A stretch of 64,000 nt of DNA, taken from assembly GCA_963617205.1 (NCBI GenBank), contig CAVEOA010000003.1, positions 62,001-126,000 on the forward strand. The letters are read 5' to 3'. A program made the translations under genes and the position numbers. Position 1 is the stretch's first letter; every line of letters begins with the position of its first letter. Positions 17,701 to 26,544 of this stretch are shown one piece after another. The DNA comes from UBA11524 sp963617205 (GTDB taxonomy: Bacteria; Bacillota; Clostridia; Christensenellales; Aristaeellaceae). The notes below the pieces were generated by a model, which was not told where the DNA came from, ran no database searches, and saw only the letters and a program-made list of their open reading frames with translations.

Positions 17701-19245
17701 TCAGTTCGCCTCCTTCGCTCTCTTCGCGGCATATGCGCGGAGCTTGTTCATGGCACTGATATATGCGCGGACGGATGCCTCGACAATGTTCGTGTGCAGC
17801 CCGCGTCCGGAGAAGGTGCGGTTGTCGCAGCTGAGCTTGACGGACACATCGCCCATGGTATCCTTGCCGGGAGAAATCGAATTGATGCGGTAGAGGTCGA
17901 AGGTGTGCTCGACAGGGCGGATAATCTGGTCAATCGCCTCGAACGCCGCGTCAACAGGACCATCGCCGGAGCAGACCGCTTCAAACTGCTGTCCATCCAG
18001 CTCAAGCCGCACGACAGAGGTCGACGTCGTCATGTTGGACGTATGCACGGCGAACCATGCCAGCCTGTAGCCATCCACCTCGGTTTCATCTGCCGTGGCG
18101 GAATGCGTAACAATGGCGAGAATGTCCTGATCGGTGACGTTCTTCTTCTTGTCGCACAGGCGCTTGAATTCCTCAAAGCAGCTTGCCAGCTCCTCCTCAT
18201 GCAGCTCATAGCCCATTTCCTTGAGCCGCGCGGCGAAGGCATGCTTGCCGGAGTGCTTGCCCAGCACGAGGTTATCCATATGAATGCCGACGGATTCCGG
18301 CGTCAGAATCTCATACGTCTTCTTGTTGGCGAGCACGCCGTGCTGATGGATGCCGCTCTCATGGCGGAAGGCATTCACGCCGACAATCGGCTTCGTCAGC
18401 GGCGCGCTCTGACCGATGATGTTATAGACGGTCTTGCTGGCACGGGCGATTTGCGTCGTGTCGATGCGGCAGGGCATGTCGCCGAAGATATCGGGACGCG
18501 TGCGCATCGCCATGACGACTTCCTCCATCGCGGTATTGCCTGCACGTTCGCCCAGACCGTTGATGGTGCATTCAATCTGCCGTGCGCCGCCGAGCACGCC
18601 TGCCAGCGAGTTCGCGACCGCCATGCCCAGATCGTTGTGGCAGTGCACGGAAAACTCCACCTGATCGCTTTTTTCCACACCCGCCATCACGTCCTCAATC
18701 AGCTTGCGCATCTCATCCGGCGTGGTATAGCCAACGGTGTCAGGGAGGTTAATGACAGTCGCGCCGTTCCGGACCGCCTCATTGACGACGCGAATCAGAA
18801 AGTCCGTATCCGAGCGCGTCGCGTCCTCGCAGGAGAACTCGATGTTGCTCGTGTACTTCTTTGCATGTGCGACCATCGCACCGGTACGCGCCACCACCTG
18901 CTCCGGCGTCATTTTCAGCTTATACTCCATATGGAGCGGCGATGTCGCAAGGAACACGTGAATGCGCGGATCGACGGCGTTCTTGACGGCCTCCCACGCG
19001 CAGTCAATGTCCTTCTCCGTGCACCGCGCAAGCGACGCGACCGAGCAGTCCTTCACTGTTTCCGCGATGGTCTTGACGCTCTCGAAGTCGCCCGGCGAGG
19101 AAATGGCAAAGCCTGCTTCAATGACGTCCACCTTCAGCCGCTCAAGGCACTTCGCGACCTCAATCTTCTCCTTGAGGTTCATCGAGCACCCCGGCGACTG
19201 CTCCCCGTCGCGCAGCGTCGTGTCAAAAATCTTAATCTGTTTCAT
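17701..19245 (-). CDS. leuA: 2-isopropylmalate synthase
   Basis: 514 residues. A DRE-TIM metallolyase: TTLRDGEQSPGCSMN near the N-terminus (R, D of the active site), metal-binding HCHNDLGMAVAN near residue 200, then a C-terminal (beta-alpha) regulatory domain from about residue 380 that normally binds leucine for feedback inhibition. It condenses acetyl-CoA and 3-methyl-2-oxobutanoate, committing carbon to leucine. First gene of leuA-leuC-leuD-leuB, expressed from a promoter at 19291-19320. Confidence 0.97.
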   Translation of the reverse strand: MKQIKIFDTTLRDGEQSPGCSMNLKEKIEVAKCLERLKVDVIEAGFAISSPGDFESVKTIAETVKDCSVASLARCTEKDIDCAWEAVKNAVDPRIHVFLATSPLHMEYKLKMTPEQVVARTGAMVAHAKKYTSNIEFSCEDATRSDTDFLIRVVNEAVRNGATVINLPDTVGYTTPDEMRKLIEDVMAGVEKSDQVEFSVHCHNDLGMAVANSLAGVLGGARQIECTINGLGERAGNTAMEEVVMAMRTRPDIFGDMPCRIDTTQIARASKTVYNIIGQSAPLTKPIVGVNAFRHESGIHQHGVLANKKTYEILTPESVGIHMDNLVLGKHSGKHAFAARLKEMGYELHEEELASCFEEFKRLCDKKKNVTDQDILAIVTHSATADETEVDGYRLAWFAVHTSNMTTSTSVVRLELDGQQFEAVCSGDGPVDAAFEAIDQIIRPVEHTFDLYRINSISPGKDTMGDVSVKLSCDNRTFSGRGLHTNIVEASVRAYISAMNKLRAYAAKRAKEAN

Positions 19246-19267
19246 GAGCGCGGAACCATCCTTTCAA

Positions 19268-19320
19268 ACAGTCCGGGACTGTACTATTGAATCATACAAG
19301 CGTGCATCCGAAGGGGTCAA
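19268..19320 (-). promoter_or_regulatory. Promoter and palindrome ahead of leuA
   Basis: Minus-strand TTGACC (19315-19320) and TATGAT (19291-19296) are spaced by 18 bp. Just downstream lies a perfect 7-bp palindrome, ACAGTCC-G-GGACTGT (19268-19282), which would fall in the first 20 or so transcribed bases. It may be an operator or a small 5' hairpin. The -35 element lies inside the edge of the intergenic family B repeat. Confidence 0.5.
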
Positions 19321-20034
19321 GGGGGCGACCGGAAAGCCCCTTGCTCGTTCCGCAGAGCGAAATCTCTGCCTCAGATAGCAATCTTGTCGCATGGAGCAAA
19401 CAAGTTAATAATCCATCTTCCAGAGGGCTTTGCGGTCGCCCTCTGGACTCCTTCGCAGTGCTCTCCCTTGTGAGTTGATTTGTAATGGAACTGTATAATT
19501 TTGTTCCACACAAAGTCAACTTTGGGAAATCCGAAGGGTGCAGGGGCGACCGGAAAGCCCCTGCTCGCTCCGCAGAGCGAAATCTCTGCCTCAGATAGCA
19601 ATCTTGTCGCATGGAGCAAACAAGTTAATAATCCATCTTCCAGAGGGCTTTGCGGTCGCCCTCTGGACTCCTTCGCAGTGCTCTCCCTTGTGAGTTGATT
19701 TGTAATGGAACTGTATAATTTTGTTCCACACAAAGTCAACTTTGGGAAATCCGAAGGGTGCAGGGGCGACCGGAAAGCCCCTGCTCGCTCCGCAGAGCGA
19801 AATCTCTGCCTCAGATAGCAATCTTGTCGCATGGAGCAAACAAGTTAATAATCCATCTTCCAGAGGGCTTTGCGGTCGCCCTCTGGACTCCTTCGCAATG
19901 CACTCCCATGTAAGTTGTTTTGTAGTGAAGCTATTTCATTTTGTTCCACACAAAGCCAACTATGGGGAATCCGAAGGGGTCAAGGGGGCGACCGGAAAGC
20001 CCCCTTGATCGTTCCGCAGAAGCGAAATCCCCTA
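19303..20034. repeat. Intergenic repeat, family B, tandem array with 220-bp period
   Basis: The block starting AATCTCTGCCTCAGATAGCA is found at 19361, 19581 and 19801, i.e. an exact 220-bp period with nearly identical sequence, plus partial units at both ends. Each unit holds the inverted pairs CCAGAGGGC/GCCCTCTGG and GCAGGGGC/GCCCCTGC. This fills the whole leuA-ilvD gap; no gene or RNA of known type is seen. Confidence 0.9.
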
Positions 20035-20035
20035 T

Positions 20036-21697
20036 TTATTCCAAAATAGCGCCCTTATCCGCTGAGGAAACCAGCTTCGCGTAGCGCGCCAGATAGCCGG
20101 TTTTGACCTTCGGTTCGGGGCAAACCCATGCCGCACGGCGCTTCGCCAGCGTATCCTCATCCACCTTCAGCTCAATCCGGCAATTCGGGATATCAATCGC
20201 GATGCGGTCGCCCTCTTCCACCAGCGCAATCAAGCCACCCGCAGCCGCCTCGGGGCTGATGTGCCCGATGGACGCGCCTCTCGTTGCGCCGGAGAAGCGG
20301 CCATCCGTCAGCAGGGCGACGCTTTCGCCCAGACCCATGCCGCAAATCGCCGAGGTCGGATTAAGCATCTCGCGCATACCGGGACCACCCTTCGGCCCTT
20401 CATAGCGGATGACGACAACGTCGCCCGGCACAATCTTCTTGGCGTAAATCGCGGCGATGGCGTCCTCCTCGCTGTCGAACACGCGTGCAGGTCCCTCATG
20501 CACCATCATTTCCGGCGCAACGGCGCTCTGCTTCACGACGCAGCCATCCTTCGCAAGGTTGCCCTTGAGCACGGCAATGCCGCCGTTGGTGGAATACGGG
20601 CGATCAATCGGACGGATGATGTTCTCATCGCGGTTGACGGCGCCTTCGAGGTTCTCCGCCATGGTTTTGCCCGTGCACGTCATCACGGACGTGTCCAGCA
20701 GGTTCTTCTTCGTCAGCTCCTTCATCACCGCGAGGACGCCGCCAGCGCGGTCGAGATCCTCCATGAACGTGTCGCCTGCCGGTGCGAGGTGGCACAGGTT
20801 CGGCGTATGCGCGGAGATGTCGTTGGCATGGTCAAGGTCGATGGTCACGCCGGCTTCATGGGCGATGGCGGGCAGATGCAGCATCGTGTTGGTGGAGCAG
20901 CCCAGCGCCATGTCAACGGTTTCGGCGTTGTTGAAGGCGGCAGGAGTCATGATGTCACGCGGGCGGATGTTCTTTTCCACCAGCGTCATAATCTGCATGC
21001 CGGCCTTCTTGGCAAGGCGCAGGCGCGCGGAATACGGTGCGGGAATCGTGCCGTTGCCCGGCAAACCCATGCCGAGCGCCTCGGTCAGGCAGTTCATGGA
21101 GTTTGCGGTGTACATGCCGGAGCAGCTGCCGCAGGACGGGCATGCGTTTTCCTCGTAATTGCGCACGCCGTCGTCATCGAGCGTACCGGCCTTGAACGCG
21201 CCGACCGCCTCGAACATGTGGCTCAGGCACGTGCGGCGGCCATCGGTCAGGTGACCGGCGAGCATCGGACCGCCGGAAACGAAGATGCAGGGAATATTCA
21301 GGCGCGCCGCAGCCATCAGCAGACCGGGCACGTTCTTATCGCAGTTGGGGATCATGACGAGACCGTCGAACTGGTGCGCAATGGCCATCGCCTCGGTGGA
21401 ATCGGCAATCAGATCACGCGTGACGAGGGAATACTTCATGCCGACATGCCCCATGGCGATGCCGTCGCAGACTGCAATGGCCGGGAACACAATCGGCGTG
21501 CCGCCTGCCGCGCGAACACCCGCCTTCACCGCATCAGCGATTTTGTCGATGTTCATGTGACCGGGCACAATCTCGTTATAGGAAGAAACAACGCCGATGA
21601 GCGGCTTGCGGATTTCCTCGTCAGTCAGACCGAGCGCGTAGAGCAGGGAACGGTTCGGGGCGCGTTCAACGCCGTTTTTGATGTTTTCAGACAGCAA
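20036..21697 (-). CDS. ilvD: Dihydroxy-acid dehydratase
   Basis: 553 residues, normal length. Fe-S cluster cysteines in IPNCDKNVPG (about residue 120) and ACPSCGSCSGMYTANSM (about 190), and the C-terminal GRFSGATRGASIGHISPEAA. It dehydrates the dihydroxy acids to the 2-oxo acids of Val, Leu and Ile. The start is a TTG at 21697: AGGAGGG lies seven bases upstream and the alignment begins right there (LSENIKNGVERAPNRSLLYALG). It is separated from ilvC by a 900-bp repeat region and so may have its own promoter. Confidence 0.97.
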   Translation of the reverse strand: MLSENIKNGVERAPNRSLLYALGLTDEEIRKPLIGVVSSYNEIVPGHMNIDKIADAVKAGVRAAGGTPIVFPAIAVCDGIAMGHVGMKYSLVTRDLIADSTEAMAIAHQFDGLVMIPNCDKNVPGLLMAAARLNIPCIFVSGGPMLAGHLTDGRRTCLSHMFEAVGAFKAGTLDDDGVRNYEENACPSCGSCSGMYTANSMNCLTEALGMGLPGNGTIPAPYSARLRLAKKAGMQIMTLVEKNIRPRDIMTPAAFNNAETVDMALGCSTNTMLHLPAIAHEAGVTIDLDHANDISAHTPNLCHLAPAGDTFMEDLDRAGGVLAVMKELTKKNLLDTSVMTCTGKTMAENLEGAVNRDENIIRPIDRPYSTNGGIAVLKGNLAKDGCVVKQSAVAPEMMVHEGPARVFDSEEDAIAAIYAKKIVPGDVVVIRYEGPKGGPGMREMLNPTSAICGMGLGESVALLTDGRFSGATRGASIGHISPEAAAGGLIALVEEGDRIAIDIPNCRIELKVDEDTLAKRRAAWVCPEPKVKTGYLARYAKLVSSADKGAILE

Positions 21698-21857
21698 TGT
21701 GATTCCCTCCTGATGTTATGTTGATGATTTTTTCTTGTGAGCGCTGTGACCGGGTCATGCCCCGGCGTTAGCGGCAGGGCAGCAGAAGGATGGAAGCATT
21801 CTTCTGCTGCCGGGATGTCAAAGGCATCCGTTTTGGATGTTTTTTTCCGCAGACTTC

Positions 21858-22600
21858 CCAGAGGGCTTTGCGCTCGCCCTCTGGACTCCTTCGCATTGCT
21901 CTCCCATGTAAGTTGATTTGTAATGAAACCATATGATTTTTACTGCACACAAAGTCAACTATGGAAAATCCGAAGGGTGCAGGGGCGACCGGAAAGCCCC
22001 TGCATTCAGGCTTCCCAGAGGGCTTTGCGGTCGCCCTCTGGACTCCTTCGCAATGCACTCCCATGTAAGTTGTTTTGTAGTGAAGCCATTTAATTCTGCT
22101 GCACATAAAGTCAACTATGGGAAATCCGAAGGGTGCAGGGGCGACCGGAAAGCCCCTGCGTTCAACTTCCCAGAGGGCTTTGCGGTCGCAGACTTCGTCT
22201 GGTTTCTGTCTGGACTCCTTCGCATTGCGCTTTTCCCGACTTGACTTCAAACTTACTTCCAGAGGGCTTTGCGCTCGCCCTCTGGACTCCTTCGCATTGC
22301 TCTCCCATGTGAGTTGATTTGTAATGGAACTGGTTGATTTTTGTTTCACACAAAGTCAACTATGGGAAATCCGAAGGGTGCAGGGGCGACCGGAAAGCCC
22401 CTGCATTCAGGCTTCCCAGAGGGCTTTGCGGTCGCCCTCTGGACTCCTTCGCAATGCACTCCCATGTAAGTTGTTTTGTAGTGAAGCTATTTAATTTTGC
22501 TGCACATAAAGTCAACTATGGAAAATCCGAAGGGGTCAAGGGGGCGACCGGAAAGCCCCCTTGATGCCGTTCCGAAGGGGTTCAGGGGCAGAGTCCCTGA
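21858..22600. repeat. Intergenic repeat, family B, about four divergent units
   Basis: Units containing CCAGAGGGC...GCCCTCTGG, TCCCATGTAAGTTG and AATCCGAAGGGTGCAGGGGC recur roughly every 140-220 bp. The first and third long units (from about 21858 and 22259) are almost the same, as are the second and last, suggesting duplication of a two-unit block. No gene seen in the 900-bp gap. Confidence 0.88.
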
Positions 22601-23620
22601 TCAATTAGAAGCATTGTCAAGATTGGCGTCGTTCTTCCAGAGCATCTGCTCGCGGAGCTGCTTGCCGATGATTTCCATCGGGTGCTTTGCAAGAGCATCG
22701 CGGTGGCTGTTGAAGAAGCAGCGACCATTCTTGTTCTCGGCAATCCACTTGCCGGCGAAGGTGCCGTCCTGAATGTCGTTGAGGACAGCCTTCATGTTGG
22801 CCTTGGTCTGCTCATAGGGCAGGACGCGCGGACCGGACACGTACTCGCCGTATTCCGCGGTATCGGAGATGGAGTAGTTCATCGCCGCGACGCCGCCCTT
22901 GTTGATCAGGTCGACAATCAGCTTCATCTCGTGGATGCACTCGAAGTAAGCATTTTCGGGCTCGTAGCCGGCCTCCACCAGCGTCTCGAAGCCGCAGCGC
23001 ATCAATTCGACAATGCCGCCGCACAGCACAGCCTGCTCGCCGAACAGGTCGGTCTCGGTCTCGTCGTGCATGGTCGTCTCCATGATGCCGGCACGCGCGC
23101 CGCCGATGCCTGCAATGTACGCCAGTGCGGTGTCAAGGCAGTGACCGGATGCATCCTGCTCCACAGCGACGAGGCACGGCACGCCCTTGCCGACAACGTA
23201 GGTGCTGCGGACGGTGTGACCGGGACCCTTCGGGGCAGCCATGAACACGTCAACGCCCGCCGGCGGAACAATCTGCTGATAGCGGATGTTGAAGCCGTGC
23301 GCGAAGGCAATCGCCTTGCCCTCGGTCAGGTAGGGCGCGATGTCCTGCTTGTACATGTCCGCCTGCTTCTCATCGTTGATCAGAATCATGATGATGTCAG
23401 CCTTCTGCGCCGCCTCCGGCACCGTCATGACATCGAAGCCATCCTTCACGGCGACGGGCCAGCTCTTGCCGCCCTTGCGCAGTCCGACAATGACATCAAC
23501 GCCGGAGTCGCGCAGGTTCAGCGCGTGCGCATGTCCCTGAGAGCCGTAGCCGATGACGGCGACGGTCTTGCCGGTCAGCTTGTTCAGGTCGCAGTCTTTT
23601 TCATAATACATTTTTGCCAT
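22601..23620 (-). CDS. ilvC: Ketol-acid reductoisomerase (class I)
   Basis: 339 residues, class I length. N-terminal Rossmann motif VIGYGSQGHAHALNLRDSG; the loop VGLRKGGKSW probably sets cofactor choice. The C-terminal knotted domain shows DLFGEQAVLCGG and the metal ligands (D, E) in EAGYEPENAYFECIHEMKLIVDLI. It converts acetolactate or acetohydroxybutyrate to dihydroxy acids using NAD(P)H and Mg2+. Start codon follows AAAGGAGAG and overlaps the 3' end of ilvN, so ilvB-ilvN-ilvC are one transcript. Confidence 0.97.
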   Translation of the reverse strand: MAKMYYEKDCDLNKLTGKTVAVIGYGSQGHAHALNLRDSGVDVIVGLRKGGKSWPVAVKDGFDVMTVPEAAQKADIIMILINDEKQADMYKQDIAPYLTEGKAIAFAHGFNIRYQQIVPPAGVDVFMAAPKGPGHTVRSTYVVGKGVPCLVAVEQDASGHCLDTALAYIAGIGGARAGIMETTMHDETETDLFGEQAVLCGGIVELMRCGFETLVEAGYEPENAYFECIHEMKLIVDLINKGGVAAMNYSISDTAEYGEYVSGPRVLPYEQTKANMKAVLNDIQDGTFAGKWIAENKNGRCFFNSHRDALAKHPMEIIGKQLREQMLWKNDANLDNASN

Positions 23621-24152
23621 AGTCGTACTCTCCTTTTACTTTGGTCTGTTCGTCAATGGTAAACTGTCCGCGTTCCAGTGCGATCATGCCGGTGCGCACC
23701 AGCTCGAGGATTCCAAACTCCCGAAGGAGGTTTTGGATGGCTTCAGCCTTGCTCTCATCGCCAATGACAGCAAGGGTCAGGGACGCCACGGAGACGTCGA
23801 TGATGGCGGCGCGGAAGATGTTGGCGATCTGGATGACTTCATTGCGCGTCTCGCTCGTTGCGGCGTTGACCTTGATCAGCACCAGCTCGCGCCGGATGGC
23901 GTGCTCGGCATTGAGCGTCTTGACGGAATGAACGCAGATCAGCTTCCGCAGCTGGGAGGAAATGAGCAGCGTCTGCTCGTCGCTGGCGAGGATTTCGATG
24001 GTGATGCGGGAAACGGTGGGATCATCCGTCGTGCCCACGGCAAGAGACTCGATGTTGTAGCCCTTGCCGGAGAAAAGCCGCACCACGCGGGAAAGGACGC
24101 CGGCCTCGTTGTCCACCAGGACGGCGAGTGTTTTGCGTGCCGTGGGATTCAT
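23601..24152 (-). CDS. ilvN: Acetolactate synthase regulatory (small) subunit
   Basis: 183 residues, matching the IlvH/IlvN long form: an N-terminal ACT domain (TLAVLVDNEAGVLSRVVRLFSGKGYNIESLAVG) that binds valine, and a second C-terminal ACT-like domain. It activates IlvB and confers feedback inhibition. Begins 18 bp after ilvB, ribosome binding site AAAGGAGG; its last 20 nt overlap ilvC. Confidence 0.96.
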   Translation of the reverse strand: MNPTARKTLAVLVDNEAGVLSRVVRLFSGKGYNIESLAVGTTDDPTVSRITIEILASDEQTLLISSQLRKLICVHSVKTLNAEHAIRRELVLIKVNAATSETRNEVIQIANIFRAAIIDVSVASLTLAVIGDESKAEAIQNLLREFGILELVRTGMIALERGQFTIDEQTKVKGEYDYGKNVL

Positions 24153-24170
24153 GGGGTCTGCCTCCTTTCG

Positions 24171-25883
24171 TTAATTGAGCATAAATTCGGTGATATGACT
24201 GCCGCCGCCGACCATCGGGCGAACCTTCTCGTCGATGTCGATGACGCAGTCAATGATGTAGCCGTGCCCGCAGTGGAGCGCCTCGGTGATGGCCTCCTCC
24301 AGCTCCTGCTGGTTGTGGACGCGTCGTCCGGACAGCCCGTAGGCCTCTGCAAGCTTCACAAAGTCGGGCGCACGGTCAAGGGTGGTCGCCTCGTAGTGCT
24401 GCTGGTAAATCAGCGTCTGCCACTGGCGGACCATGCCCAATGTGCCGTTGTTGAACAGCACGTTGATGATCGGCAGCTTGTAGTACTGCTCGGTCGCCAG
24501 CTCGTTGCAGTTCATGCGGAAGCCGCCGTCGCCGGTGATATGCAGGACGACCTTGTCCGGATGGGCGACCTGCGCGCCGATCGCAGCGCCCAGTCCGAAG
24601 CCCATCGTGCCGAAGCCGCCGGACGTGAGCAGCTGCCCCGGATAATCGAAGTGGAAGTGCTGAATCGCCCACATCTGATGCTGACCAACGTCGGTCGCGA
24701 CGATGGTGTCCTGCGGCGTGAGCCTTGCGAGCGAGGAAAGCACCTGGCTGGGCGTGAGGTGGTCGTCCGTGGCGTCGTATTCCGTCTCCGTCTTGAAGGA
24801 GAAGACGTATTGCTTCCACTCGTCATGGTTCATGCCCGGCACGCGCTCCAGCAGCAGCTCCAGCACGCGCCTTGCATCGCCGATGATGTGGTGATCGGTC
24901 TGCACGTTCTTGTTAATTTCGCTGCGGTCGATGTCAATCTGGACGATTTGGGCGTTGCGCGCGAAGGTCGCGGGCTTGAGCGCGACGCGGTCAGAGAAGC
25001 GGCAGCCGACGGCAATCAGCAGGTCGCACGCGTCAACCGCCATGTTGGACGCCTGCGAGCCGTGCATGCCAATCATGCCGGTCGTCAGGGGATTGCGTCC
25101 GCGGAAGCCGCCGGCGCCCATCAGCGTGATGGCAACCGGCGAATCGATGCGGTTCGCCAGCGCCTCAAATTCGCGGTGCGCACGGGCGCGGACAACGCCG
25201 CCGCCGCAAATCAGCAGCGGCTTCTTCGATGCGGCAATCATGTCCACAAGCTTGTCGATGTCGCGGTGGTCCGGTTCAGGCGCCTTGAAATCCTGACTGG
25301 AGCGCTTAATCAGCTTGCCGAGGCGGCCGGTCGTGCCGTGAACGCTGCGGGGAAGCGGCTCGTATTCCGTCTTTTCGGCAGTGACATTCTTGGGGATGTC
25401 AATCAGCACGGGACCGGGGCGACCGCTGCGCGCAATGGCGAAGGCCTCACGGACGACGTCCGCCAGCTCATCAATCGAGCGGACGAGGTAGTTGCACTTG
25501 GTGATGGGCATCGTCACGCCGGTGATGTCAACCTCCTGAAACGAGTCCTTGCCCAGCAGGGACGTGCCGACGTTGCAGGTGATGCAGACGATGGGAGAGG
25601 AATCCATATAGGCGGTGGCGATGCCGGTGACCAGATTGGTGCAGCCGGGACCGGATGTGGCGAAGCATACGCCGACGCGCCCCGTCGAACGGGCATAGCC
25701 GTCAGCGGCGTGGCATGCGCCCTGCTCGTGCGCCGTCAGATAATGGCGGATGCGTCCGTCTGCCTCGTAGTTGTACAGCTCATCGTACACGTTGAGAATG
25801 GTTCCGCCCGGATATCCGAAGATGGTATCGACGCCCTGTTCGACAAGGCATTCCATCAGGATTTTCGCGCCGGTACACTGCAT
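24171..25883 (-). CDS. ilvB: Acetolactate synthase catalytic (large) subunit
   Basis: 570 residues. A thiamine-diphosphate enzyme: the catalytic Glu lies in the N-terminal HYLTAHEQGACHAADGYAR segment, and the ThDP/Mg motif is GDGGFRMNCNELATEQYYKLPIINVLFNN near residue 450. It condenses two pyruvates, or pyruvate with 2-oxobutanoate. The ATG 25883 follows AAAGGAGG and fits the family start (TGAKILMECLVEQGVDTIFGYPGG); the longer open frame upstream runs through the attenuator. First structural gene of ilvBNC. Confidence 0.97.
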   Translation of the reverse strand: MQCTGAKILMECLVEQGVDTIFGYPGGTILNVYDELYNYEADGRIRHYLTAHEQGACHAADGYARSTGRVGVCFATSGPGCTNLVTGIATAYMDSSPIVCITCNVGTSLLGKDSFQEVDITGVTMPITKCNYLVRSIDELADVVREAFAIARSGRPGPVLIDIPKNVTAEKTEYEPLPRSVHGTTGRLGKLIKRSSQDFKAPEPDHRDIDKLVDMIAASKKPLLICGGGVVRARAHREFEALANRIDSPVAITLMGAGGFRGRNPLTTGMIGMHGSQASNMAVDACDLLIAVGCRFSDRVALKPATFARNAQIVQIDIDRSEINKNVQTDHHIIGDARRVLELLLERVPGMNHDEWKQYVFSFKTETEYDATDDHLTPSQVLSSLARLTPQDTIVATDVGQHQMWAIQHFHFDYPGQLLTSGGFGTMGFGLGAAIGAQVAHPDKVVLHITGDGGFRMNCNELATEQYYKLPIINVLFNNGTLGMVRQWQTLIYQQHYEATTLDRAPDFVKLAEAYGLSGRRVHNQQELEEAITEALHCGHGYIIDCVIDIDEKVRPMVGGGSHITEFMLN

Positions 25884-25945
25884 GTGAGAACCTCCTTTGC
25901 GGTGATGCGGCATCATTGCCGCCGGATTATTTGCCTTAGCGTATG

Positions 25946-25980
25946 AAAAAGCCTGCCGCCTAAAAGTCAGGCTGCAGGCT
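25946..25980 (-). terminator. Attenuator terminator of the ilvBNC operon
   Basis: On the minus strand AGCCTGC (25974-25980) pairs with GCAGGCT (25950-25956), with an inner AGCCT/AGGC extension, followed by TTTTT. It lies after the leader peptide and 63 bp before ilvB, the position expected for a transcription attenuator. Confidence 0.75.
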
Positions 25981-26044
25981 TGCAAGAGCTTGTCCATCCA
26001 ATCGGTCTTTCCTGCGCCTTTGCAGGTGTTCAGGGGAAAGAACC

Positions 26045-26176
26045 TCAGCAGATATGGCAGAACTGGCAACGCAGAGCAGAACTTTCAGCGTGTGAGAACG
26101 GCTTCGTCAGAATAAGTCGTACCAGCAGGCTAATCAGCAGTGCGATAATAACCAGTAGTGCCAGAACTGCGATCAT
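26045..26176 (-). CDS. Leader peptide of the ilvBNC operon (Leu/Ile/Val-rich)
   Basis: A 43-codon frame starting ATG 26176, ten or so bases after AAAGGATGG, and ending TGA at 26045. Of its first 23 residues 17 are Leu, Ile or Val (it begins MIAVLALLVIIALL). It lies between a consensus promoter and a terminator hairpin ahead of ilvB. By analogy with ivbL/ilvL-type leader peptides, ribosome stalling on these codons when charged tRNAs are scarce would prevent terminator formation. Alternatively it is a genuine small membrane protein; the position argues for attenuation. Confidence 0.7.
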   Translation of the reverse strand: MIAVLALLVIIALLISLLVRLILTKPFSHAESSALRCQFCHIC

Positions 26177-26214
26177 GGCGGTTGCTCCATCCTTTCATCA
26201 GGTTTACATCAAAA

Positions 26215-26243
26215 ATTGTAGCACACATAGGGATGGATGTCAA
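26215..26243 (-). promoter_or_regulatory. Sigma-A promoter of the ilv leader and ilvBNC
   Basis: Minus-strand TTGACA (26238-26243), 17-bp spacer, TACAAT (26215-26220), about 35 bp before the leader-peptide start. The rest of the 26177-26544 gap, which separates it from the divergent recO gene, is AT-rich and shows no further gene. Confidence 0.75.
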
Positions 26244-26544
26244 TGTTTTTTCAATGTTCTTCAGGGATCGTTCGGCAAAAGCCTGAACAATCGGGATGAT
26301 TACAGAAAAATCATACGGTTTGCAGAAATTACGGAAATCAAAATCAGTGATGAAATCATAAATAAAATCAGGAAAAATAAGGATGATTATCAAACGCAGT
26401 GCAAAAATCAGGCAGAATATGTGGAAAGTGTGCCATTGCGTCGGAGTGCCTGTAATCCCGACCAGATAGTATGAAAACGGACGAAGTCCGCAGGAAAACG
26501 GGCGAGGGCCGCAGAAAGAAGAAAAGGACAAGGAGGATGCAGCC

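Noticed and set aside
16408..19290. 960-codon open frame antisense to leuC and leuA
   Set aside because: Arises from high GC codon bias of the leu genes; no start signal and no recognisable domain.
25884..26069. 62-codon N-terminal extension of ilvB
   Set aside because: The extension would be translated through the attenuator hairpin and does not match the acetolactate synthase family; ATG 25883 has a strong ribosome binding site.
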